In this document: in pieces, positions 7,853 through 16,507 of the stretch
Layout: every line of letters starts with the position of its first letter
Position numbering within the stretch: position 1 is the stretch's first letter
Source: JAJDAT01 sp964344185
GTDB lineage: Bacteria > Nitrospinota > Nitrospinia > Nitrospinales > JAJDAT01
Direction: 5' to 3'
Length of the DNA: 64,000 nt
Assembly: GCA_964344185.1 (NCBI GenBank)
Contig: CAYFMN010000016.1
Span: forward strand, 1 to 64,000
The notes under the pieces: generated by a model
What the model was told of the DNA's origin: nothing
The model's database searches: none
Seen by the model: only the letters and a program-made list of their open reading frames with translations
Program-made: the position numbers and the translations under genes

Positions 7853-8989
7853 ATGAAAGCCAAATTAGCTTTAGCAGACGGTAAAATTTTTGTAGGCGAA
7901 TCTTTTGGAGCCCCTGGGCAAACAGAAGGCGAAGTCGTGTTTAATACTAGCATGATGGGATATCAAGAAGTTCTAACCGATCCCTCTTACAGGGGGCAAA
8001 TGGTAGTGATGACGTATCCCCTAATTGGAAATTACGGGATTAACCCTGAAGACTTCGAATCGGATAAACCGTATCTAGCCGCTTTCATCATTAAAGAATT
8101 AAGCTCTATTCCAAGTAACTGGCGATCAACGAAGACTTTGGACGAATTCCTAAAAGACTACAATATTATGGGCATTCAAGGCATAGACACGAGAGCTTTG
8201 ACCCGTCATATACGGGAAGCGGGGGCTCAACAAGCCGTCTTATCTACCGAAGAAATTTCCGACAACGAGTTAATAGAGCTAGCTAAAAAGTCTCCGAGCA
8301 TTGTTGGACGCGATTTAGTAAAAGAAGTGACCTGTTCCAAGCCCTATATCTGGGAAGAAGGCGAATGGGATATTGGACTGGGATACGCTAAAGCCAGTTC
8401 TTCGGATCAATCGGAACCGTTAAATATAATCGCATACGACTTGGGGATAAAACGAAATATTTTAAGGAAGTTTTACCAATTAGGTTGCCGCATTAAAGTT
8501 GTTCCAGCTTCTACCCCCGCCGACTCCGTTTTAAGCGAGAACCCGGACGGTGTTTTTATTTCAAACGGACCCGGTGATCCTGAAGGAGTTCCTTACGTAA
8601 TAGAAACCGTTAGAAACCTTATCGGGAAAATTCCTATTTTTGGAATTTGTCTGGGACATCAAATAATTAATTTAGCGCTGGGCGGCGAAACATTTAAACT
8701 AAGATTTGGGCACCACGGCGGGAACCAGCCCGTTATGAATATGGTCTCCCAAAAAGTCGAGATCACTTCTCAAAACCACTGCTTTGCCGTTGCCTCGCCT
8801 CCAAAAAATGAAGACGTAGAAGTTACTACTCTTAATTTAAACGACCAAACTGTCGAAGGCATAAGACATAAAAAACTACCTGTTTTTTCAGTACAATACC
8901 ATCCAGAAGCTTCCCCTGGCCCTCATGATTCTTCTCACTTATTTGAGGAATTCATCCAATCTTTGAAAGAAAAACATGCTTCAAGATAG
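7853..8989 (+). CDS. carA: Carbamoyl-phosphate synthase small (glutaminase) subunit
   Basis: 378 aa. The N-terminal CPSase small-chain domain (GEVVFNTSMMGYQEVLTDPSY) is followed by a class I glutamine amidotransferase domain with the nucleophile in FGICLGHQ and the His/Glu pair in YHPEASPGP. It supplies ammonia from glutamine to CarB. The 3' end overlaps the next gene by 14 bases. Confidence 0.95.
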   Translation: MKAKLALADGKIFVGESFGAPGQTEGEVVFNTSMMGYQEVLTDPSYRGQMVVMTYPLIGNYGINPEDFESDKPYLAAFIIKELSSIPSNWRSTKTLDEFLKDYNIMGIQGIDTRALTRHIREAGAQQAVLSTEEISDNELIELAKKSPSIVGRDLVKEVTCSKPYIWEEGEWDIGLGYAKASSSDQSEPLNIIAYDLGIKRNILRKFYQLGCRIKVVPASTPADSVLSENPDGVFISNGPGDPEGVPYVIETVRNLIGKIPIFGICLGHQIINLALGGETFKLRFGHHGGNQPVMNMVSQKVEITSQNHCFAVASPPKNEDVEVTTLNLNDQTVEGIRHKKLPVFSVQYHPEASPGPHDSSHLFEEFIQSLKEKHASR

Positions 8990-9848
8990 CGTCGAAAAAA
9001 TAATCGAATTCGCCACGGGGCCTTATTGTTCTGATGAAATAAACGACGCTAAAGTCGAATATGGCGAAACTATGGGCGAAATATTTGACGACGACGAATC
9101 TTTCGATAGTCGGATGGCATCGTTTTTAGAATGGTATATTTTTGATAGAAACTTAAAATCAAACGGCAAAACGCCGCTTTCAGTTTTTATCGCTCACCAC
9201 ATTCGCTATTGGCCGGAAGAAACCCAAAACCATTATCAATCTTTTGAAAAAAACATTCACGGCTTGTTCCTGGTGAAAAAACCAATGAAGGGAAAAGTTT
9301 TAGCCGTTAATTTGTTCGATAAAATTAAATATAAAATAGAAGAGCCTCAAAGCGAGTTAATTTTCAGGAAGAACGATATTTTTGAAGGTCGTGCAATTCC
9401 TTTTTCAGAAGGAAATCAATTTACTGGAACCTATTGTTTCCATCCTCAACAAACTTCCAAGTTCATTAAAAACCAAGTTGAAAAAATTGTGAAAGAACGG
9501 GAGTTATGGATAACCAAAATAAAAAAACTAAGTTCAGATCTCTCCAAGCTAGACGCAAAAATCACAAAATATACGATTAAATCGGAAAATATTTCAAAAA
9601 AAATCGAATCGTCAAATTCAGAATCAAAAAAGGCAAAACTAGAAGCGGAAAGAAAGGTTGTTGAATCTGAAAAGATCGATCTAGAAGTTCTTAGACCGCC
9701 TATTCGCGACGAACTAGACAACATCGAAATGAACAAACTCGGAATTGAAATTCCATCAATGCAAAGAAAACTCATGCACCAATTGTCTTTTATGAACCTG
9801 CGTTGGGAACGATCCCGCCAAATTGATCTCAAGGATATTTACAAGTAA
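8976..9848 (+). CDS. Conserved-looking protein of unknown function between carA and carB
   Basis: 290 aa, not recognised. The N-terminal 160 residues look globular and acidic, with WYIFDRNLKSNGKTPL and a later SFEKNIHGLFLVKKP stretch. Residues from about 165 to 245 are Lys/Glu-rich and strongly predicted by eye to be coiled-coil. A short C-terminal domain ends in SFMNLRWERSRQIDLKDIYK. There is no signal peptide or membrane segment. The start overlaps carA by 14 bases and the stop lies two bases before the carB ATG, so it is an integral member of the operon. A structural or regulatory role with carbamoyl-phosphate synthase is possible but only inferred from position. Confidence 0.85.
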   Translation: MLQDSVEKIIEFATGPYCSDEINDAKVEYGETMGEIFDDDESFDSRMASFLEWYIFDRNLKSNGKTPLSVFIAHHIRYWPEETQNHYQSFEKNIHGLFLVKKPMKGKVLAVNLFDKIKYKIEEPQSELIFRKNDIFEGRAIPFSEGNQFTGTYCFHPQQTSKFIKNQVEKIVKERELWITKIKKLSSDLSKLDAKITKYTIKSENISKKIESSNSESKKAKLEAERKVVESEKIDLEVLRPPIRDELDNIEMNKLGIEIPSMQRKLMHQLSFMNLRWERSRQIDLKDIYK

Positions 9849-9850
9849 AA

Positions 9851-12800
9851 ATGCCTAAACGAACGGATATTAAAAAAATTCTTTTGATAGGTTCCGGTCC
9901 TATTGTCATAGGCCAAGCCTGCGAATTTGACTACTCGGGAACGCAAGCCTGCAAGGCGCTAAAAGAAGAGGGATATGAAGTCGTGTTGATTAATAGCAAC
10001 CCAGCGACAATTATGACCGATCCCGAGTTTGCCGACCGCACCTATATCGAACCTGTCGATCCTTCGACTGTAGAAAAAATTATCGAAAAAGAAAGACCCG
10101 ACGCAATTTTACCCACTATAGGCGGGCAAACAGGTTTAAACACGACTTTAGCTTTGGCTGAAAACGGAGTGTTAGAAAAATATGGCGTAGAACTAATTGG
10201 CGCGAAAGTTGATTCGATAAAAAAATCCGAAGACCGAAATCTCTTTAAGCAAGCTATGATTTCCATCGGACAAAAGGTGCTTCCCAGCGGCCATGCTCAT
10301 AGCCTGGAAGAGGCTTTGGAGATTGTTAAAGAAACCGGATTCCCGGCTATTTTGAGACCGTCGTTCACTTTAGGAGGCACGGGAGCTAGCATCGCAAATA
10401 GTCCTGATGAGTTTAAAGACCTCGTTCTTAACGCTCTTAAATCGAGTCCAATCAACGAAGTATTGATCGAAAAATCCGTTGTCGGCTGGAAAGAGTTTGA
10501 ACTCGAAGTGATGCGGGACCTTCGCGATAACGTTGTCATAATTTGCTCTATCGAAAACTTAGATCCTATGGGGGTTCATACTGGCGACAGCATTACTGTC
10601 GCCCCCGCTCAGACGCTAACTGACAAAGAATATCAAATCATGAGAAACGCCGCAATCGACATCATTCGAGAAATAGGAGTCGATACGGGCGGTTCCAACA
10701 TTCAATTCGCCACTTGTCCTGAAACCGGAGAAATGATTGTTATCGAAATGAATCCTCGCGTGTCCAGAAGCTCGGCACTTGCGTCAAAAGCTACAGGATT
10801 TCCTATAGCCAAAATCGCGGCAAAGCTGGCCGTTGGCTTAACCCTGGACGAAATTCCTAATGATATTACTCGCGAAACTCCGGCGTCTTTCGAACCTACG
10901 TTAGACTATTGCATAGTAAAAGTTCCTCGCTTCACCTTTGAAAAGTTTTTTAAAACCGATCAAACTTTAACAACGCAAATGAAATCCGTCGGCGAGGTTA
11001 TGTCAATCGGCAGAACCTTCAAGGAAGCTCTGCAAAAATCATTGCGTTCGCTGGAAATTGGCGTCTATGGGCTTGAAGAAAATCCCGCCTGGAAACTTGC
11101 GAAGCTTGAAAAAGCGGATCAGCAAACTCAACTAAAAAAACTTTTGGCGTCTCCGCATTGGGAAAGGCTCTGGTACTTAGCCACTTCTATTAGAAAAGAA
11201 ATTTCTTTAGAAGAACTAAACCGCATTACTTTTGTTGATCCCTGGTTCCTGCAACACATAAAAGAAATCATCGATTTGGAAGATGAAATTAAGAACTCTA
11301 ACTTAAACAAAGATACTTTGAGCAAAGCAAAGAAACATGGTTTTTCAGACATTTATTTATCGAAAATTTTTGGAGTGCGCGAAGAAGAAATATCCGAAAA
11401 ACGAAAACAAAACAATATAAGACCGGTGTTTAAACGCGTTGATACTTGCGCCGCCGAGTTTGAAGCCTATACTCCTTATTTATATTCTACCTATGAAGAC
11501 GAATGCGAAGCCAGTCCAACCGACAAACAAAAAATAATGATTTTAGGCGGAGGTCCTAATCGTATTGGACAAGGTATTGAGTTTGATTATTGCTGCGTCC
11601 ATGCGGCGTTTGCTTTAAAAGAAGACGGTTTCGAAACCATAATGGTTAACTGCAATCCAGAAACCGTAAGCACAGATTACGATACTTCCGACCGGCTGTA
11701 CTTTGAGCCTCTCACCTTTGAGGACGTAGTTCACATTGTAGAAAAAGAAAAACCGAAGGGCGTAATCGTGCAGTTTGGAGGACAAACTCCTCTTAAACTA
11801 GCGTTGGCTTTAAAAAAAGCCGGGGTCCCCATATTAGGCACAAGCCCTGAAGACATTGATCGAGCTGAAGACAGAAAACTTTTTAAAGAAGTCCTGGATA
11901 AACTTTCCTTAACTCAACCGGAAAACGACACGGCAACCTCGATAAAGGAAGCGGTCCAAATCGCCGAAAGACTAGGTTATCCCGTTGTGGTTCGTCCTTC
12001 CTATGTATTGGGAGGAAGAGCAATGGAGATTGTTTACGACACTGAAATGCTAAATTATTATATGAACCATGCCGTTGACGCTTCCCCCGAGCATCCCATT
12101 TTAATCGACAAGTTTTTGGACAACGCTACAGAAGTCGATGTCGACGCTATTTGCGACGGAACGGACGTCGTCATTGGCGGCGTTATGCAGCACATTGAGA
12201 AAGCGGGAATTCATTCGGGAGACAGCGCATGCTCGCTTCCTCCCTTTTCCCTGGCGAAACCTTTAATTGAAAAAATAAAAGTTCAAACGGAAGCTCTCGC
12301 TAAAGAGTTAAATGTTATTGGCTTAATCAATATTCAGTTTGCAATTAAGGACGATGAAATTTTTATTTTGGAAGTAAACCCAAGAGCGTCGCGAACGGTC
12401 CCATTTGTGAGTAAAGCTATAGGGGAACCATTAGCGAAGCTAGCTTCGAAGGTAATGGCTGGGAAAAGTCTCAAAGAATTAGGGTTTACGAAAGAAATAA
12501 TTCCTGAGTATATCTCAATCAAAGAATCGGTATTCCCATTCATTAAATTCTCAAACGTTGACGTTTTACTTGGTCCAGAAATGAAATCCACGGGCGAGGT
12601 CATGGGAATTGACGTGTCTTTTGGACGGGCTTTTGCAAAAGCCCAAATCGCAACCGGCCTCAACCTTCCAGAAAAAGGGACAGCCTTTATTAGCGTTAAA
12701 GACGACGACAAACCCGCCGCGCTAACCATTGCAAAAGAACTAAGCGAAATGGGTTTCAGTTTAGTGGCGACCAGAGGAACCGCAGAATATTTATCTAAAG

Positions 12801-13069
12801 CCGGTTTAAAGGTCGCGCCAATTAACAAGTTTAAAGAAGGTCCGCCTCATATTGTTGAAGCTATAGAAAAAGGCGAAGCGGATCTTGTAATCAATACCGT
12901 TTTTGGTCGACAAGCCATTGAAGATTCATTTACGCTTCGAAGAACGAGTTTAACTCACAACCTCCCCTACTACACAACTATTGCCGGAGCGGAAGCCATG
13001 TTAGAAGCCTTAAAAGAAACGCGAGACAAACCGCTTACGGTCACTTCTCTACAGGATCGATTGAGTTAA
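9851..13069 (+). CDS. carB: Carbamoyl-phosphate synthase large subunit
   Basis: 1072 aa, full length. Two homologous ATP-grasp halves are visible: the first opens with KKILLIGSGPIVIGQACEFDYSG and the second, near residue 560, with KIMILGGGPNRIGQGIEFDYCC. Each half has its NPRVSRSSA or NPRASRTVP signature. The C-terminal 130 residues form the MGS-like allosteric domain. It makes carbamoyl phosphate for pyrimidines and arginine. It is the last gene of the pyr operon, convergent with the next gene, with no strong terminator in the 27-base gap. Confidence 0.97.
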   Translation: MPKRTDIKKILLIGSGPIVIGQACEFDYSGTQACKALKEEGYEVVLINSNPATIMTDPEFADRTYIEPVDPSTVEKIIEKERPDAILPTIGGQTGLNTTLALAENGVLEKYGVELIGAKVDSIKKSEDRNLFKQAMISIGQKVLPSGHAHSLEEALEIVKETGFPAILRPSFTLGGTGASIANSPDEFKDLVLNALKSSPINEVLIEKSVVGWKEFELEVMRDLRDNVVIICSIENLDPMGVHTGDSITVAPAQTLTDKEYQIMRNAAIDIIREIGVDTGGSNIQFATCPETGEMIVIEMNPRVSRSSALASKATGFPIAKIAAKLAVGLTLDEIPNDITRETPASFEPTLDYCIVKVPRFTFEKFFKTDQTLTTQMKSVGEVMSIGRTFKEALQKSLRSLEIGVYGLEENPAWKLAKLEKADQQTQLKKLLASPHWERLWYLATSIRKEISLEELNRITFVDPWFLQHIKEIIDLEDEIKNSNLNKDTLSKAKKHGFSDIYLSKIFGVREEEISEKRKQNNIRPVFKRVDTCAAEFEAYTPYLYSTYEDECEASPTDKQKIMILGGGPNRIGQGIEFDYCCVHAAFALKEDGFETIMVNCNPETVSTDYDTSDRLYFEPLTFEDVVHIVEKEKPKGVIVQFGGQTPLKLALALKKAGVPILGTSPEDIDRAEDRKLFKEVLDKLSLTQPENDTATSIKEAVQIAERLGYPVVVRPSYVLGGRAMEIVYDTEMLNYYMNHAVDASPEHPILIDKFLDNATEVDVDAICDGTDVVIGGVMQHIEKAGIHSGDSACSLPPFSLAKPLIEKIKVQTEALAKELNVIGLINIQFAIKDDEIFILEVNPRASRTVPFVSKAIGEPLAKLASKVMAGKSLKELGFTKEIIPEYISIKESVFPFIKFSNVDVLLGPEMKSTGEVMGIDVSFGRAFAKAQIATGLNLPEKGTAFISVKDDDKPAALTIAKELSEMGFSLVATRGTAEYLSKAGLKVAPINKFKEGPPHIVEAIEKGEADLVINTVFGRQAIEDSFTLRRTSLTHNLPYYTTIAGAEAMLEALKETRDKPLTVTSLQDRLS

Positions 13070-13096
13070 ATTTAGTTAAGAGGAAGGTTTAAACGG

Positions 13097-13987
13097 CTAT
13101 TTTATTGGAGTTAATGAGTGGAATTGCCACCATGGTTTTTTTCTATCTGAAAGAGAAAGGCCGTGAGATTTTACCCAATATTTTCGTTTAAAATCCCCAC
13201 CTCCTATCACTTCAGCTTCGGCAAAATGCTCGCTCACGGTTTTTACTTTGATCACGCCTTGCCGAACCCATTTCTCACCTAAACTTTGTTTTGTAATTGG
13301 GTCTGTAAAACTGGCGTTTAAAGAAAACACGTGGAATTTATCTAAAATTTTGATTCCCTGGTTTGCACCTGCGCTGATCGTCACCATTTCATTGTCACCG
13401 TCAACGTCTATGATCATCGCTTCAAACGGTATTTCTTTTACGATATCGTTGACATGTGCGGTAACTTGCCAAACTAAATTAGCCATAGCACGAGCTAAAC
13501 CAGCATTTTCAATCTTAACTTCTTTAGGCTCCCTGATTGCGAGCCTGCCAAAATTTTTTCTACTTGCCCCAGTAGAACTAGACCAGAACTTTTGCTTAAT
13601 CAGAGGTTTCCAAGTTTTTCCGCTCACGACTTCTACTTCAATACCAATCTCAGCCGATGATGAAGATTGGTTTTCCAGGGAGCGATTTGGATCAACGTTA
13701 AATGTCAAAATCTTTCCCTGAACTATAAATTGGGCAGGAGATATCGGTTGCGTTTTTGGATCAAACTCTATTAAATGATACCCACCCTGCCCCCAAAAGG
13801 CTCTTTTTAACTTATCTGAAAAAATGGCTCCGGGGTTATAATCTTCAGTCCATCCCAATGGGTTATCAAAATGTTTAACCATTATTTTCTTTTTGTAATG
13901 GGAGTTTGCAGCATTAGCCAGTCCCGCAGGGATTGCGATCCAAAACAAAAGGAACCAAAAAATTGAATTTTTGACCGTTTTAACCAT
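13097..13987 (-). CDS. Exported protein, CsgG/FlgT-like
   Basis: 296 aa with an N-terminal signal peptide (hydrophobic core, then GLANAANS). The first half resembles CsgG-type envelope proteins (a strand around MVKHFDNPLGW, and a helix-rich block ending AMANLVWQVTAHVNDIV). The C-terminal third, VTISAGANQGIKILDKFHVFSL and an added beta-barrel-like part, recalls the C-terminal domain of FlgT and similar proteins. It is probably a periplasmic or outer-membrane-associated component. The assignment rests on general pattern only. It is monocistronic and convergent with carB. Confidence 0.7.
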   Translation of the reverse strand: MVKTVKNSIFWFLLFWIAIPAGLANAANSHYKKKIMVKHFDNPLGWTEDYNPGAIFSDKLKRAFWGQGGYHLIEFDPKTQPISPAQFIVQGKILTFNVDPNRSLENQSSSSAEIGIEVEVVSGKTWKPLIKQKFWSSSTGASRKNFGRLAIREPKEVKIENAGLARAMANLVWQVTAHVNDIVKEIPFEAMIIDVDGDNEMVTISAGANQGIKILDKFHVFSLNASFTDPITKQSLGEKWVRQGVIKVKTVSEHFAEAEVIGGGDFKRKYWVKSHGLSLSDRKKPWWQFHSLTPIK

Positions 13988-14092
13988 TGGCTTAAAATTA
14001 ATTTTATTCGATTAACATTTTGAATTTAGTATAGTTTATTATAACAACTTTCAAATATTTTCAAAGTTTCGATTTTATTCAAAGATTACCAT

Positions 14093-14120
14093 TTGACAAA
14101 TTCATTTCTCAAAGTAAAAT
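14093..14120 (+). promoter_or_regulatory. Promoter with a possible leaderless transcript
   Basis: A -35 TTGACA (14093-14098) and a -10 TAAAAT (14115-14120) are 16 bases apart. The ATG of the next gene is only seven bases after the -10, so transcription would begin at or next to the start codon. Confidence 0.6.
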
Positions 14121-14127
14121 TTGCGCC

Positions 14128-14847
14128 ATGAAACAATATCTTACTATTGCCTTAGTTTTTTTATTCATTCTGGGAATTACGCTAGTTTCGACTGTTGACG
14201 CGGCTCCCAAGAAAATGAAATTGATAAAAGGCGGCTGCTTCCAAATGGGAACGGCTCAGAAAATTGAATACCATAATGGTATTGAAAATTATCGCGAACG
14301 TCCAGTGCACGAGGTCTGCGTGGATTCCTTTTATCTTGATATCTATGAAACCACACAAAAAGAATGGGCCGACGCCGTAGAAGGCGAAATTAATATACAC
14401 CGTACGGCTCATCATGGAGATAATCTCCCGATGGACCACATCGATTTTCCTGAAGCGTTGAGATATTGTAAAAAGTTAGGAAAACGGCTCCCAACAGAAG
14501 CGGAGTGGGAATACGCGGCTCGCGCAGGTTCAACAACGCTATATCCTTGGGGCGATAAAATCAGTCGAAAACATAGTTGGTACGCCGGAAGCGCCGTCAG
14601 AAAGCCCCATCCGGTAGGAACCAGACTGCCAAACGCCTGGGGGATTCACGATATGATTGGAAGCCTTTGGGAATGGACTTCCGACTGGTACGGCGAACAC
14701 TACTACAAATCAAGCCCTAAAGATAACCCCAAAGGACCGAAAGCAGGAAGCTGGCGCGTAATCCGTGGAGGATCCTGGGTTGACGAAGCGGATAAAATCA
14801 GGTCTGGAGTCAGGTTTCCAGGTAGGAGTCCGTTGCGCAAAAGATAA
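14128..14847 (+). CDS. SUMF1/FGE-sulfatase-domain protein, exported
   Basis: 239 aa with a signal peptide (residues 1-25, ending VDAAP). The fold signature is clear: GGCFQMGT, a VDSFYLDIYETTQKEW block, KRLPTEAEWEYAARAG, NAWGIHDMIGSLWEWTSDW and the terminal VIRGGSWVDEADKIRSG. The cysteines that true formylglycine-generating enzymes carry after RGGSW are missing (Val-Asp-Glu here). It is therefore probably not a sulfatase activator but one of the many FGE-like proteins of other or unknown function. A good promoter lies directly upstream and there is almost no 5' UTR. Confidence 0.88.
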   Translation: MKQYLTIALVFLFILGITLVSTVDAAPKKMKLIKGGCFQMGTAQKIEYHNGIENYRERPVHEVCVDSFYLDIYETTQKEWADAVEGEINIHRTAHHGDNLPMDHIDFPEALRYCKKLGKRLPTEAEWEYAARAGSTTLYPWGDKISRKHSWYAGSAVRKPHPVGTRLPNAWGIHDMIGSLWEWTSDWYGEHYYKSSPKDNPKGPKAGSWRVIRGGSWVDEADKIRSGVRFPGRSPLRKR

Positions 14848-14915
14848 ATAAAAAGAATCTTTCCAACCTCAAGGTTTGTTTCCATTGCTTAATTAATCTT
14901 CTTCAGGCGCTCTAA

Positions 14916-15548
14916 TTGGATACTAAAATCATCAATAAGCTTTACTCCAAGCTGCATAAAAAACTTTCCGGAGCGAAATCGGAGTTAAACTATAAAAATA
15001 ATTTCGAGCTATTAATCGCCGTTCTTTTAAGCGCGCAATCGACTGATAAAACCGTTAACTCGGTAACCAAAAATTTGTTTGTCGCCTGCCCAACTCCAGA
15101 AGCTTTTTTAAAAGCTGGAGAAACTAAAGTAAGAACCTTAATAAAGCGTATAGGCCTTGCTCCAACCAAAGCAAAAAACATAATAAGAACTTGTACAATC
15201 CTTTTGAACGAACATAAAGGGAAAATACCCAACAATCGAGAAGCCCTGGAAAAATTACCCGGCGTGGGAAGAAAAACCGCTAATGTTGTATTGAACGAAG
15301 GATTTGGGATTCCCACGATAGCGGTAGACACTCATGTATTCCGAGTTTCAAACAGAACAGGATTGGCTCCGGCAAAAACCGTGGAGCTAGTAGAAGAAAA
15401 ATTACTGAAGATAACTCCTAAAAAATGGCTTTTAGACGCGCACCGGTATTTAATTCTACATGGTCGCTACGTATGCAAAGCAAAAAACTTTTCCTGTAGA
15501 GAGTGCGTTATCCTAAGCGAATGCGAATACCCCGATAAGACGTTATGA
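14916..15548 (+). CDS. nth: Endonuclease III
   Basis: 210 aa DNA glycosylase/AP lyase that removes oxidised pyrimidines. The helix-hairpin-helix LPGVGRKTANVVL carries catalytic Lys120 and VDTHVFRV carries Asp138. The [4Fe-4S] ligands are Cys187, 194, 197 and 203 (C-x6-C-x2-C-x5-C). All these fall at the same numbers as in the E. coli enzyme, which supports the TTG start at 14916. The stop overlaps the next ATG by four bases (ATGA), indicating co-translation. Confidence 0.95.
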   Translation: MDTKIINKLYSKLHKKLSGAKSELNYKNNFELLIAVLLSAQSTDKTVNSVTKNLFVACPTPEAFLKAGETKVRTLIKRIGLAPTKAKNIIRTCTILLNEHKGKIPNNREALEKLPGVGRKTANVVLNEGFGIPTIAVDTHVFRVSNRTGLAPAKTVELVEEKLLKITPKKWLLDAHRYLILHGRYVCKAKNFSCRECVILSECEYPDKTL

Positions 15549-16315
15549 CCTATTCCTCTCTCCCTAGAAGCTTTAAGGCCATATTAAGTAGAATTGAAAC
15601 CTTCTCGCGTTCAGAAAAAATTCCTATAGAAGTGCTTGGCAAAATATACGCCGACAATAAAAATTTACCTATTTTAAAACTTGAATTAAACCCCGAATCA
15701 AAATCGTTAAAAAAAGTTTTAATCTCCGGCGGCATTCATGGCGACGAACCTGCCGGAGTCGAAACAATCTGCGAATTCTTAGAAAACAAACTTTACATTC
15801 CTTTTTTAAAAGATTGGAATATAACCATTCTGCCTTGTCTAAATCCTTCCGGCTATCAAAGAAACACCAGGAATAACCATGAGGATAAAGATTTGAACCG
15901 GCTATTCAAATTATCGCCTCCTGAAACAACAGAGGTAGAAAGCGCTCAAAAAGTTTTGGACTCTCTCTTCGACTTAACGTTAGAGCTTCATGAAGACTGC
16001 GACAGCGACGGCTATTACCTTTTTCAAAAAGAAAACCTCTTATCTGATCCTCCATTGGGACGGGAAGTTTTAAACGCCGTAGAACCTATCATGCCAATTA
16101 ATAAAAACTCAGAGATAGAAGAGATTCCAGCAGAAAATGGACTAATTTTGCGATTGAAAGACCCAAGCGAAATGCCCTGGTGGCCTATGGCCTTATACAG
16201 TTACCATATTGGGTGTAAACGCTGTTTCACATTGGAAACGACTCCTGTATTTCCAATGGAAACCCGCGTCAAGGCACATTTAAAAGCTATCGAAACTGCC
16301 TTAAGTAAATACTAA
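15545..16315 (+). CDS. M14-family metallocarboxypeptidase-like protein
   Basis: 256 aa. The zinc-binding HGDEPAG (H..E of the M14/AstE-AspA group) lies at about residues 63-69. DLNRLF and TLELHEDCDSDGYYLF, with the third His ligand, follow. The length fits single-domain M14 peptidases or deacylases. The substrate is unknown; the short HGDE form is common in succinylglutamate desuccinylase-like members. It is translationally coupled to nth by a 4-base overlap. Confidence 0.8.
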   Translation: MTYSSLPRSFKAILSRIETFSRSEKIPIEVLGKIYADNKNLPILKLELNPESKSLKKVLISGGIHGDEPAGVETICEFLENKLYIPFLKDWNITILPCLNPSGYQRNTRNNHEDKDLNRLFKLSPPETTEVESAQKVLDSLFDLTLELHEDCDSDGYYLFQKENLLSDPPLGREVLNAVEPIMPINKNSEIEEIPAENGLILRLKDPSEMPWWPMALYSYHIGCKRCFTLETTPVFPMETRVKAHLKAIETALSKY

Positions 16316-16507
16316 AAGCTTTTTACCAATTAGCAAGTAAGGTCACACAAAAATAATAGAATTGATTGAAATAAAAAACGCGATTAGGACGGTCTAAGCG
16401 TCGATTGATTGAAAAAAACGATTCTTCATCATCAAGACGTTAATAAGAAGAAATAATTTATTAATTCCTTATTTCACCATTAGCTCTTGAGCAAATTGAA
16501 TAAGTTC

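Noticed and set aside
12334..12828. Long antisense frame (164 codons) inside carB
   Set aside because: It lies wholly within a full-length, well-conserved carB; its residues show no domain. It is a shadow frame.
13248..13721. 157-codon plus-strand frame opposite the CsgG/FlgT-like gene
   Set aside because: Fully covered by the exported protein on the minus strand, which has a signal peptide and fold pattern; the plus frame has none.
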